From Flavobacterium sp. UBA2787 (GTDB taxonomy: Bacteria; Bacteroidota; Bacteroidia; Flavobacteriales; Flavobacteriaceae): a stretch of DNA of 64,000 nucleotides. The number at the start of each line of letters is the position of its first letter. The first letter of the stretch is position 1. The stretch lies in the NCBI GenBank assembly GCA_002352205.1, contig DEHZ01000005.1, positions 62,001-126,000 on the forward strand. The letters run 5' to 3'. This document shows positions 19,649 to 28,330 of this stretch, piece after piece. The notes under the pieces were generated by a model. It made no database searches, was not told the DNA's origin, and saw nothing but the letters and a program-made list of their open reading frames with translations. Made by a program: the position numbers and the translations under genes.

Positions 19649-20788
19649 TTATTTAAAATAATTATAAAGTTTAGTTGCTAATAATTCATTTCCTTCCGGC
19701 GAAAAATGTACACCTTCGGTGGCATGAATTACATTTGATTTTTTTTGATTGTAGGCTTTATAAAAATCATCTTGAAACTCTACCGTTTTTAAATTCATCG
19801 ATTCAAGATTGGTTTTTAATAAATTCCACGTATTTGTATTTGCCGTTGATCTATCGCCGAAACTATTGTTATTGTCAATTAAAACAACAATTGGAACAAT
19901 GTTTTTGGCTTCACAAAACGCTTTAAAAGTACTGAAAATTTTTAAACAGTATTTAAAATCTTCATTATCATTCATATAAACCGGCGGTTTACGGTGTTTT
20001 ACTTGTTCTTTTGTGCTGTATAGTAATCGTAAGAAAGCAGACTTTGTCCAAATCTTATCTTCCAATTCCAAGTAATTGTTATATCCTTCAATATTTTCAT
20101 ATACGACTCTTGCTCTTTCGGAAACCGGTCTGGAAACAAATTCGATTGGTTTAACACAAGGAACATTTATCAACGAATATTTATTGCTGTTTTCTTCAAA
20201 CTTAAACCTTGGTTTGGTTTTAACTCCACCTCCATAATAACTGTAAACAGTTGATAAAGAACGTTCAAGATCACCTGAAACTAAACCAAAAATGATGGTA
20301 TCACATGTAATTTCATTGTTCATAAATCGAAGTAGAGCTTGATCAATTCCATAACCACCACTTCCCATATTTAAGACAGAACGATTTGTTTTTTTGGATA
20401 AAATTGCCGGCCAAGTATCTTCATAAACTACAGCATCACCATGTGTAAACGAATCACCTATACAAATAATATCATAATGATTTTGGGTCTTAATTTTAGC
20501 TTTAAAATCTTCTTCCGAACAACGAAAACCATTACTATCGGAAAAGTAAATACCGTCTTGTTTCCATTTTCCATGCGACCATCCTAACAGCGAATCATAA
20601 ATTCTATAACCATCCGTTTGAGTGGTTGGTTTTTTGGAATCTTGGTATTGAATTGGTAAAATGTACTTTGTTTTTTTTCCTAAAACATATTCATGTCCGT
20701 TTGATTCGGTTAAAATAAATCGTGTACCAATTTCCAATAAAGCAAGGGTAATAAAAACGGAAATAAGAATAGGTTTTAAACTTTTCAT
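19649..20788 (-). CDS. SGNH/GDSL hydrolase-like membrane-anchored protein
   Basis: 379 residues. An N-terminal membrane anchor (about 5-24) is followed by an SGNH fold with block I ICIGDSFTHGDAV (about 107-119), the GSGGYG turn near 143 and a C-terminal TEGVHFSPEGNELLA block (about 356-370). In classical SGNH enzymes the last block is DxxH; here it reads ExxH. Such enzymes remove or transfer ester groups on glycans or lipids, and the anchor places it on the periplasmic face. It is 5 bp downstream of the carbamoyltransferase gene. Substrate unknown. Confidence 0.8.
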   Translation of the reverse strand: MKSLKPILISVFITLALLEIGTRFILTESNGHEYVLGKKTKYILPIQYQDSKKPTTQTDGYRIYDSLLGWSHGKWKQDGIYFSDSNGFRCSEEDFKAKIKTQNHYDIICIGDSFTHGDAVVYEDTWPAILSKKTNRSVLNMGSGGYGIDQALLRFMNNEITCDTIIFGLVSGDLERSLSTVYSYYGGGVKTKPRFKFEENSNKYSLINVPCVKPIEFVSRPVSERARVVYENIEGYNNYLELEDKIWTKSAFLRLLYSTKEQVKHRKPPVYMNDNEDFKYCLKIFSTFKAFCEAKNIVPIVVLIDNNNSFGDRSTANTNTWNLLKTNLESMNLKTVEFQDDFYKAYNQKKSNVIHATEGVHFSPEGNELLATKLYNYFK

Positions 20789-20793
20789 CGGTA

Positions 20794-22659
20794 TTAATCC
20801 TTTTTAAATTTTACTAACCATTTTTCTCTGTTCTCAAAATCAATTTGTTCCGTTTTAGTGTAAACAAAATCATTGATGACTAGAAAATCCATTTCGGTAC
20901 TCATAAAACAACGAAAAGCATCAAAAGGAGTACAAACAATCGGTTCGCCACGAACGTTAAAACTAGTGTTGACAACTAAGCCGTAATTGGTTTGTTTTTC
21001 AAAAGCATGAATCAATTCCCAATAACGTTGATTTGTTTCTTTATGAACGGTTTGAATTCTGGCAGAAAAATCTAAATGCGTGATCGATTGAACATCACTT
21101 CTTTCAAAATATAATCGTTCCCACAGCGGTAGCGAATGATAATTTTCCGGTAAAGTTTTTCGTCTGTTTTCTTTTACCGGAGCTACCATCAACATATAAG
21201 GTGAACTTGTTTCTAAATCAAAATAATCAGAAACTCTTTCTGCCAAAACAGAAGGTGCAAATGGTCTGAATCCTTCTCTGTATTTGATTTTAAGGTTTAA
21301 TTTTTTCTGCATTTCCGGATTTCTGGCATCGCCCAAAATACTTCTGTTTCCTAAAGCTCTTGGACCAAATTCCATTTTACCTTGAAACCATCCCACTACA
21401 TTTCCTTCTGCTAATTTAGATGCGATGAAAGTGGAAAGCTCTGAAAATGATTCATAGTGTTTAAAGTTTGCTTTCACTTTTTTGTTCATCAACATAATTT
21501 CTTTATCCGAATAGGCCGGACCAAGGTAGGAACCTTGCATTAAATCGGTTGTATTGTTGAATTCTCTTTCTTCATCAAAATACATGTGACTTGCGGCCAG
21601 AGCAGCTCCCAAAGCACCACCGGCATCACCTGCAGCGGGTTGAATATAAATTTCTTTGAAAATATTTTCCTTGAGTAGTTTTCCGTTGGCAACACAGTTT
21701 AATGCTACACCACCTGCCATACAAAGATAATCTGCACCGGTTATTCTTTTTGCTTCTTTTGCCATTTTGATGACAATTTCTTCGGTAACAATTTGAATTG
21801 CTAAAGCAAGATTACAGTGTTTTTGTTCCAATTCATCTTCATCATCACGTCGTTTGAAACCAAATAATTTTTCCCATTTATCATCATGCACCATTCTGAG
21901 TCCGGTAGCGTAATTAAAATACTTTTGGTTTAGCCAGATTGAACCATCTGTTTTTATATCGACCAATTCTTTTTTAATGATTGAAATAAAGCGATCGGTT
22001 TCTTCCGATTCCGGATTTCCGTAAGGAGCCAATCCCATTAATTTATATTCACCCGAATTTACGGTAAATCCTAAATAATAAGTAAACGCACTGTATAACA
22101 ATCCAACAGAATGCGGAAATTCCATTTCTTTTAACAATGAAATTTGTTTATTGTCTCCCATTCCGATGGAAGCTGTACACCATTCGCCCACACCATCAAT
22201 GGTTAAAATTGCCGCTTTTTCATACGGTGAAGGAAAAAAAGCACTTGCTGCATGCGATAAATGATGTTCTGGAAACAGTAATTTTACCTTTTTTTTATCA
22301 TATGGACCGACTTCTTTTAAACCATCAAAAATTAATTTCTTAAGAAACATTTTTTCGTTTAACCAAATTGGAATTGCTTTTAAAAAAGAAAGTAATCCCT
22401 TGGGTGCAAAAGCATAATAAGTTTGCAAGAGACGTTCAAATTTTAGTAACGGCTTGTCATAAAAAACGATAGCATCAAGATCATCAATTTCTAAACCGGC
22501 TTCTTCCAAGCAGAATTTTACGGCATTAGTAGGAAAATCGGGAGTATGTTTAATTCTTGTAAAACGTTCTTCTTGAGCGGCAGAAATAATTTTACCGTTG
22601 ATGGTTATTGCCGCAGCAGAATCGTGATAGAAAGCAGAAATTCCTAAAATTTTCTTCAT
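20794..22659 (-). CDS. Carbamoyltransferase (NodU/CmcH family)
   Basis: 621 residues, normal for the family. The N-terminal Kae1-like domain starts GISAFYHDSAAA and contains PEHHLSHAASAFFPSPYEKA and NSGEYKLMGLAPYG; the C-terminal YrdC-like part contains MEFGPRALGNRSILGDAR (about 430-447) and NTSFNVRGEPIVCTP. These enzymes move a carbamoyl group from carbamoyl phosphate, via a carbamoyl-AMP intermediate, to a hydroxyl of a sugar or natural product. As first gene of the operon with SGNH, DUF5989 and SxtJ partners, it probably modifies an envelope glycan or lipid; that target is inferred. Confidence 0.92.
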   Translation of the reverse strand: MKKILGISAFYHDSAAAITINGKIISAAQEERFTRIKHTPDFPTNAVKFCLEEAGLEIDDLDAIVFYDKPLLKFERLLQTYYAFAPKGLLSFLKAIPIWLNEKMFLKKLIFDGLKEVGPYDKKKVKLLFPEHHLSHAASAFFPSPYEKAAILTIDGVGEWCTASIGMGDNKQISLLKEMEFPHSVGLLYSAFTYYLGFTVNSGEYKLMGLAPYGNPESEETDRFISIIKKELVDIKTDGSIWLNQKYFNYATGLRMVHDDKWEKLFGFKRRDDEDELEQKHCNLALAIQIVTEEIVIKMAKEAKRITGADYLCMAGGVALNCVANGKLLKENIFKEIYIQPAAGDAGGALGAALAASHMYFDEEREFNNTTDLMQGSYLGPAYSDKEIMLMNKKVKANFKHYESFSELSTFIASKLAEGNVVGWFQGKMEFGPRALGNRSILGDARNPEMQKKLNLKIKYREGFRPFAPSVLAERVSDYFDLETSSPYMLMVAPVKENRRKTLPENYHSLPLWERLYFERSDVQSITHLDFSARIQTVHKETNQRYWELIHAFEKQTNYGLVVNTSFNVRGEPIVCTPFDAFRCFMSTEMDFLVINDFVYTKTEQIDFENREKWLVKFKKD

Positions 22660-22853
22660 TAAAGTTGCATTTTCTTGATTTTATCTTTTGAGTAAACGTG
22701 TGTTTTTATTCTAAAAAAGGGACGTTAAACCAACAGATTCTTAAGTTCATAGATTTCTATGCAATAATATGAAATTGTTTTTTAATTGAAGTTTATTTGG
22801 CGATGCAATGTTGGTGATTCTCTTGTAAAGTTGAATTTTAATAAAAAAATCAA

Positions 22854-23537
22854 TCAATCCTTCAACCGCTCAAACTTATCCTTAATCATTTTTTTCTCTT
22901 CAGGAAAAAAGCCTTGAATAATTAAAAAGAACCCGAAAATCATTAGAATTACACTAATAACGCGTTTTATTTTATAAATGATATAGGGTGTTAAACGGTT
23001 TTTAAGTTGTTTAGCTAAGATGATTTTAACGACATCGGTAATCAAATAAGTAATGATAATCACCGTCATAAACAGAACAATACGGTCGGTTTCCATGTTC
23101 ATTTGAGGACCAAAGACGATGATGATTCCCACCCAAAAACCCAACACACCAATGTTGATGAAATTGAGTATAAATCCTTTGAAAAAAAGTCCTAAATAAT
23201 TGTTTTTCGGAATTGAATCGGCTAAAAATTCTGGGTTGAGGTTTTTCTTTTTTACTCTTTTTTCTCTGATAAAGGAAATTAAACCAAAAACAAACATAAT
23301 TACACCTCCAAATATGAATAAACTCGGATCGTCTTTGAGTTTTTCCAAAAGTTGATTGGTACTGAAATAAGCTATCAGAATAAAAACCAAATCGCCAAAA
23401 ACAACACCAAAGTCAAATGTGATGGCAGCTTTAAATCCTTTGGTAATACTGGTTTCTATCAGTACAAAAAACACAGGACCAATGGTGAAAGCCAAGAGAA
23501 TTCCCCACGGAATGGCAGCTAAAATATCGTTAAGCAT
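22854..23537 (-). CDS. LysE-family exporter
   Basis: 227 residues with about six membrane helices. The opening PWGILLAFTIGPVFFVLIETSITKGF carries the GPxxxxxxxxxxxxG signature of LysE/RhtB exporters. A charged loop (REKRVKKKNL) separates the two helix triplets. It should sit in the inner membrane and export amino acids or similar small molecules; the substrate cannot be read. It stands alone on its strand, with 86 bp to the upstream head-GIN gene. Confidence 0.85.
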   Translation of the reverse strand: MLNDILAAIPWGILLAFTIGPVFFVLIETSITKGFKAAITFDFGVVFGDLVFILIAYFSTNQLLEKLKDDPSLFIFGGVIMFVFGLISFIREKRVKKKNLNPEFLADSIPKNNYLGLFFKGFILNFINIGVLGFWVGIIIVFGPQMNMETDRIVLFMTVIIITYLITDVVKIILAKQLKNRLTPYIIYKIKRVISVILMIFGFFLIIQGFFPEEKKMIKDKFERLKD

Positions 23538-23623
23538 TGAAGTTTGTTTCAGGTTTAAAGTTTCAAGTTACGAAACTTTCTAAATGCTAATTTAGAATTT
23601 TAAATTCAAAAAATGAACAATTC

Positions 23624-24292
23624 TTAATTCATTTCTTTAATTGAACCTCCTAAAACTGTTTTTTGATCAATTTGTTTTGGTTTTCCGTAGATGTAAATAT
23701 AACCGCCGGCTCTCACTTTGGCATCTACATAATCGGTGGCATGAATACTGGCATTTCCACCCGCATTGATGCTCACAGTAGTTTGATTGGAATTAAATTT
23801 ACTTGCATTTACTTCACCTCCGGAAGTAACGATAACCTCTTGATTTTGAGTAGTTCCTGTAATATTAATTTTTCCACCTGTAGAAGTTTTACTGTTGCAT
23901 TTTTGTACATCTAAAGCAATTTTAATTTCTGCTCCTTCTTTGGCATTCAAATTAAAATTAACTGCTTTTATTGTTTTTTCAGCATTCACATAAGAACCTT
24001 CGCTGGCTTCAACACCTTCTAATTTTTTGTAGTAAACGGTGGCTTCAATAACTTCACCTTTTAATAATTTTGTCAGCGGCATGCGGATTTTTAAATCGCC
24101 ATTGTTATTAATCACTTCCACTTCTGAAGCTCTTGAACCTTTGATTTCTACTTTATTTTCATTGGATGGAATGAGCTGAGCTGAAATTCTGTCAAATATT
24201 TTTACCGTTGTAAAATCGCCCGGACTTTTGGTTACCGTTTGAGCAAAAAGGGGAGAAGTAGCTAAAATAAAAAGTAAGATGATTTTTTTCAT
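23624..24292 (-). CDS. Head-GIN domain (DUF2807) exported protein
   Basis: 222 residues: a signal peptide (1-17, ending LFAQ) and a repeating beta-helix-like domain with the family wording IKIFDRISAQLIPS, VEIKG, LKIRMPL and repeated GGxxNxS/AGGxxxI turns. This is the putative auto-transporter adhesin head GIN domain, common in Bacteroidota and of unknown role. It has its own promoter (-7 box at 24322-24329). Confidence 0.85.
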   Translation of the reverse strand: MKKIILLFILATSPLFAQTVTKSPGDFTTVKIFDRISAQLIPSNENKVEIKGSRASEVEVINNNGDLKIRMPLTKLLKGEVIEATVYYKKLEGVEASEGSYVNAEKTIKAVNFNLNAKEGAEIKIALDVQKCNSKTSTGGKINITGTTQNQEVIVTSGGEVNASKFNSNQTTVSINAGGNASIHATDYVDAKVRAGGYIYIYGKPKQIDQKTVLGGSIKEMN

Positions 24293-24321
24293 GATAGGAT
24301 GATTTTGAGATTGATGTATTT

Positions 24322-24329
24322 CAAAAATA
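24322..24329 (-). promoter_or_regulatory. -7 box upstream of the head-GIN gene
   Basis: Read on the minus strand this is TATTTTTG, an exact match to TAnnTTTG, 29 bp before the start codon. No clear TTG lies at the -33 distance. Confidence 0.5.
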
Positions 24330-24359
24330 ATACCAAATTAAAACTTAATTTTAAGACCA

Positions 24360-24755
24360 CTAAGTATGTTTTAATTTTAAAACTTTAGCATTTTGTGCAT
24401 TTAAAATAATAAAGAAAACACCTCCTTTTTTATCTTTTGGCGATGAACCTTCTATAACCCAATAAGAATTTTGAACAAAGAAAATAGTATATGGTTTTTG
24501 TTTTTTTATTTGTTTTTTGCCGTATTTATTAAAAAGAATGGCTTCTGCAACCTGAACTGCAGTTGTACTATCTTTTAAAATTAATTCACTACCAATGTTT
24601 AATTCCGGACTTTCTTCTAGAATTGTTTTAATTTCAAGATTCAAAAATCTTTCTAAAAGTATTTTTTTTCTTTGCTCAACTAGATCATCTTCTTGTTTTT
24701 TTGATGCACAGGAAAATAGAGATAAAAGTACTAATGAAAGGATAATATTTTTCAT
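24360..24755 (-). CDS. Lipoprotein with NTF2-fold immunity-like (YbbC/YhhH-type) domain
   Basis: 131 residues. The signal ends in a lipobox (LFSC, Cys16). The body matches the pattern of NTF2-fold immunity proteins: STTAVQVAEAILFNKYGKKQ, then KPYTIFFVQNSYWVIEGS, then GGVFFIILNAQNAKVLK. Such proteins are found next to polymorphic toxins, but no toxin gene is nearby, and similar lone lipoproteins are common in Bacteroidota. Function therefore open. Confidence 0.65.
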   Translation of the reverse strand: MKNIILSLVLLSLFSCASKKQEDDLVEQRKKILLERFLNLEIKTILEESPELNIGSELILKDSTTAVQVAEAILFNKYGKKQIKKQKPYTIFFVQNSYWVIEGSSPKDKKGGVFFIILNAQNAKVLKLKHT

Positions 24756-24822
24756 ATTTTAAGTTTTATAATATAACAAAACTGTTGTTTTATTAAAATG
24801 AAAAAATAAAATAAGTAATATC

Positions 24823-24849
24823 CCTACAAGGTTCTAAAAACCTTGCAGG
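24823..24849. repeat. 11-bp inverted repeat downstream of ribonuclease R
   Basis: CCTACAAGGTT and AACCTTGCAGG pair with one mismatch around a 5-nt loop. It sits just past the rnr stop and could serve as a weak terminator, although no T run follows on the minus strand. Confidence 0.55.
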
Positions 24850-24874
24850 ATGACTGTCAACAGAAAACCGATAA

Positions 24875-27052
24875 CTATTCTTTCCTTCTAATAAAATGAA
24901 AATCCAATTGTTTTTTAACCAAATCGGCATTTTTTACTTTAACGTAAACTTCGTCACCTAATTGTATAATGTTTTTTGAAACTTCGCCTACTAACGCATA
25001 TTGTTTTTCATCAAACACATAATAATCATCTTTAATTTCGCGGATTCGCACCATTCCTTCGCATTTGTTTTCGATGATTTCTACATAAATTCCCCATTCG
25101 GTAACACCGGAAATTACACCTAAAAATTCTTGATCTTTATGGTCTTGCATGTATTTCACTTGCATATATTTGATACTGTCGCGTTCTGCTTTAGCAGCTA
25201 AATTTTCCATATCAGACGAATGAGCACATTTTTCTTCATACAATTCTGCCGAAACCGATTTTCCTCCATCCAAATAATATTGCAACAAACGATGCACCAT
25301 CACATCCGGATAACGACGAATGGGTGATGTAAAATGTGAGTAATAATCAAATGCTAATCCGTAGTGACCAATGTTTTCAGTTGAATAAACCGCTTTGCTC
25401 ATACTTCGTATAGTCAACGTATCTACTAAATTTTGTTCTTTTTTTCCAACTACATCATTCAACAATGTATTCAATGATTTGGAAATATCTTGTTTCGATT
25501 TGAAATTGATTTTATAGCCAAACTTAGAAATTACCGTTTGCAAATTGATCAATTTATCTTCATTTGGTTCATCGTGAATTCTGTACACAAACGTTTTCTT
25601 TTGTTTTCCTATAAATTCTGCCACTTTTCTATTGGCCAACAACATAAATTCTTCAATTAAATGATTGGCATCTTTGGATACTTTAAAGAAAACTCCAACC
25701 GGTTCTGCTTTTTCATTCAAATTGAATTTTACTTCCACTTTATCAAAAGAAATTGCTCCGTTTGCCATTCGTTTTTGACGAAGGATTTTAGCTAATTCAT
25801 CTAATTTTAAAGTAGCTTCTACCACATTTTCATGAACTTTATAATCATTTCCGGTTAACGAAATTTCGGCCGGAATGATATCTTTTTTGGTTTCGATGAT
25901 GTGTTGAGCTTCTTCATACGAAAAACGTTGATCAGAATAAATCACGGTTCTTCCAAACCATTGATTGATTACTTCTGCTTTGGGAGAAACTTCAAAAACG
26001 GCAGAGAAGGTAAATTTATCCTCGTGTGGATTCAGAGAACACGCGTCGTTGCTTAACACCTCCGGAAGCATCGGAACAACACGATCAACTAAATAAACCG
26101 ATGTGGCTCGTTTATAAGCTTCGTCATCCAAAATCGTTCCTTCTTGCAGATAATGGGAAACATCGGCAATGTGAATACCAATTTCATAATTTCCATTGTC
26201 TAACTTTTCAAACGACAACGCATCATCAAAATCTTTAGCATCTTTTGGGTCAATTGTAAACGTTAATGCTTTTCGCATATCACGACGTTTGGCAATTTCT
26301 TCTTCGGTAACGGAAGTATCAATTTTGTTGGCAAATGCTTCCACTTCAATCGGGAAATCATACGGCAAACCATATTCGGCTAAGATTCCGTGAATTTCTG
26401 TATTGTGTTCACCAGGTTTTCCTAATACTTTGATGACTGATCCAAACGGACTATCGGCTTTAACGGGCCAATCTTCCATTTTTACTAAAACTACATCTCC
26501 GTGTTCGGCATCGCCCATTTTATTTTTTGGGATGAAAATATCGGTGTACATTTTAGCATTGGCAGTAGTTACAAAAGCAAAATTCTTTTGAATATCAATC
26601 ACACCTACAAATTCAGTTTTGGCACGTTCTAAAATTTCTAACACTTCAGCTTCGGGTCGGCGAGAACTTCTTCGGTTGTAGATGTAGGCTTTTACTTTAT
26701 CGTTATCCAACGCATGATTTAAATTGATAAACGGAATGAAGACATCTTCTTCTAATTCATCACAAATAAAATAGCCTGTTTTTCGGGAAGTCATATCGAT
26801 GGTTCCTTCGTAATATTCGGCTTTGGAAACCATTTGGTATTTGCCAACTTCTACTTCGTGAATTTTATCTTGAGCTTTTAAAATTTTTAAATCGCGGATA
26901 ATTTCGTTTCTGCTTTTAGTATCATCTAATTCTAAAATAACAGCTATCTGTTTGTATGTGAATGATTTATTGGTTTCTTTTGACAGAATTTTAAATATCT
27001 GTGCGGTAAAATCTTTATTTTTTTTACCTAATTTTCTGGGTTTCTTACTCAT
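24875..27052 (-). CDS. rnr: Ribonuclease R
   Basis: 725 residues. An N-terminal winged-helix segment (about 10-70) and cold-shock/OB domains (about 75-230) are followed by the RNB catalytic domain (about 260-590; TFTIDPKDAKDFDDALSFEK carries the magnesium-binding aspartates) and a C-terminal S1 domain (about 640-722). It degrades structured RNA 3' to 5' in the cytoplasm and helps rRNA and mRNA turnover. The C-terminal tail is short, ending in HFIRRKE, without the long basic tail of the E. coli enzyme. Monocistronic. Confidence 0.95.
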   Translation of the reverse strand: MSKKPRKLGKKNKDFTAQIFKILSKETNKSFTYKQIAVILELDDTKSRNEIIRDLKILKAQDKIHEVEVGKYQMVSKAEYYEGTIDMTSRKTGYFICDELEEDVFIPFINLNHALDNDKVKAYIYNRRSSRRPEAEVLEILERAKTEFVGVIDIQKNFAFVTTANAKMYTDIFIPKNKMGDAEHGDVVLVKMEDWPVKADSPFGSVIKVLGKPGEHNTEIHGILAEYGLPYDFPIEVEAFANKIDTSVTEEEIAKRRDMRKALTFTIDPKDAKDFDDALSFEKLDNGNYEIGIHIADVSHYLQEGTILDDEAYKRATSVYLVDRVVPMLPEVLSNDACSLNPHEDKFTFSAVFEVSPKAEVINQWFGRTVIYSDQRFSYEEAQHIIETKKDIIPAEISLTGNDYKVHENVVEATLKLDELAKILRQKRMANGAISFDKVEVKFNLNEKAEPVGVFFKVSKDANHLIEEFMLLANRKVAEFIGKQKKTFVYRIHDEPNEDKLINLQTVISKFGYKINFKSKQDISKSLNTLLNDVVGKKEQNLVDTLTIRSMSKAVYSTENIGHYGLAFDYYSHFTSPIRRYPDVMVHRLLQYYLDGGKSVSAELYEEKCAHSSDMENLAAKAERDSIKYMQVKYMQDHKDQEFLGVISGVTEWGIYVEIIENKCEGMVRIREIKDDYYVFDEKQYALVGEVSKNIIQLGDEVYVKVKNADLVKKQLDFHFIRRKE

Positions 27053-27161
27053 AATTCTTTTCTAATAAAGGTGAAAATTACGAATAAGATAGCAGAAAAT
27101 AGAATTTGAAATACAGATTTATTGAAAATATAACTTTTGTATCTTTATGCAAATTTGAAAA

Positions 27162-27398
27162 ATGAAAGACTTTGTGACCGTTGCAGTTTTTAATTTACCC
27201 ACAGAAATTGCGGTTTTAAAAACTATTTTAGAAAACGAAGGCATTCAGTACTTTTTTGAAAATGAAACGATTGTATCGATCGATCCGTTTGCAAGTATTG
27301 CTTATGGCGGAATTAAATTGAAAGTGCATCGAAATGATGTGGTTTTGGTAAAAGGTATTTTAGATAATTTGGATAGTCATTTACGGATTGTAGAATAG
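27162..27398 (+). CDS. DUF2007-family small protein
   Basis: 78 residues. The opening FVTVAVFNLPTEIAVLKTIL followed by ENEGIQYFFENE and GGIKLKVHRND is the standard DUF2007 pattern, a small alpha/beta domain resembling the signal-transducing protein GlnB fold. Cytoplasmic, function unknown. It is divergent from rnr, with a weak promoter at 27140 (TATCTTTA). Confidence 0.8.
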   Translation: MKDFVTVAVFNLPTEIAVLKTILENEGIQYFFENETIVSIDPFASIAYGGIKLKVHRNDVVLVKGILDNLDSHLRIVE

Positions 27399-28193
27399 TT
27401 ATTTCTCACAGAAAGCACGAAAAACACAGAATTGACTTTTTTTTAATCAAAGAACACAGATTTATAAAATTTTAGAAATCTTTATAATCGATGGAACGCG
27501 GATGAAACGGATTAGCTTCGCTAAACGCAGATTTTAACTGATTTCCTAACTAGATGTAAAAAGGTAATCAAAATTAAAAAGAATACACAACTTGAAACCT
27601 TAAACTAGAAACTTTTTAAATACCATCTTCTAACTTCCATCTTAAAATAGTTTTCAACATTTATTAAATACAACAAAAAGAAAAATTAAATTAATTTAAA
27701 ATTTATGATGGTTATTATAGCGTGTTCATTTGTACAATAACTTTATCCGGTAAACTTGATTTTAAAAGTTGTCGTAAGTTATACAGACTTGTTAACAAGG
27801 TTACAAAAAGATAAAATGCTCAAAATGAAGAAAATTTTAGTTTTTATTAACAGTTGTTAACATCCAATTTTTGATGTAAAATATTAATAAGTTTGTTGTG
27901 AAAAACTGTTGAAAACCGACTTTAAAAAGTTGATAATTTTAAAGTAAAAAATCAAAACAAAAGTTGATTTATTCATTTCAATTTTTGATTAGAAAAAATT
28001 TCCATACTTCTTCAAAATACTTCTAAAATTCTATCTGAATTTATCAACAACCTATGTTAATTTAATGTTACCTCATTATCAAGCGATTATGAAATACTGT
28101 TAACAATGGAAAGATTTAACGTTTAGTTTATGATAATTATAAGATTATCAAAGGTTTAGTGAAAAATTAATTAAAAAGAGTTTATTGAGTTTT
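27399..28193. other. Long AT-rich spacer with TGTTAACA and TTATCAACA-like words
   Basis: No credible gene. The left part (27480-27545) holds an imperfect dispersed-repeat-like stretch (GGAACGCGGATGAAACGGAT, with an AGC-TTC-GCT hairpin). From 27650 the DNA is extremely AT-rich and carries TGTTAACA at 27790-27797 (inside the palindrome CTTGTTAACAAG), 27855-27862 and 28098-28105. It also carries TTATCAACA at 28041-28049, AGTTGATAA at 27928-27936, TGTTGAAAA at 27907-27915 and TTTTCAACA at 27651-27659. These resemble DnaA boxes loosely. See findings. Confidence 0.5.
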
Positions 28194-28266
28194 TTGTCAT
28201 TCCGACGAAGGAGGAATCTCATAATGTGAATGACCTATTGAGATTCCTCCTTCGTCGGAATGACAA
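28194..28266. repeat. Perfect 28-bp inverted repeat
   Basis: The arms 28194-28221 and 28239-28266 are exact reverse complements (TTGTCATTCCGACGAAGGAG then GAATCTCA) around a 17-nt loop. The same arm, altered, occurs alone at 17858-17885, which suggests a dispersed element. It is placed beyond the crtY stop. Confidence 0.9.
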
Positions 28267-28330
28267 GATTGCGGGTAAACTGCGACTAAAAACAGATAAC
28301 AAACAGCAGATAACAAATAACAGACAACGG

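Noticed and set aside
19116-22659. Saxitoxin-type gene cluster
   Set aside because: Only SxtJ-type and carbamoyltransferase families are shared; none of the core toxin genes is present.
23557-23579. Inverted repeat AAAGTTTC/GAAACTTT between the LysE and head-GIN genes as a terminator
   Set aside because: The stem is short, and no T run follows on the minus strand where a terminator would be needed.
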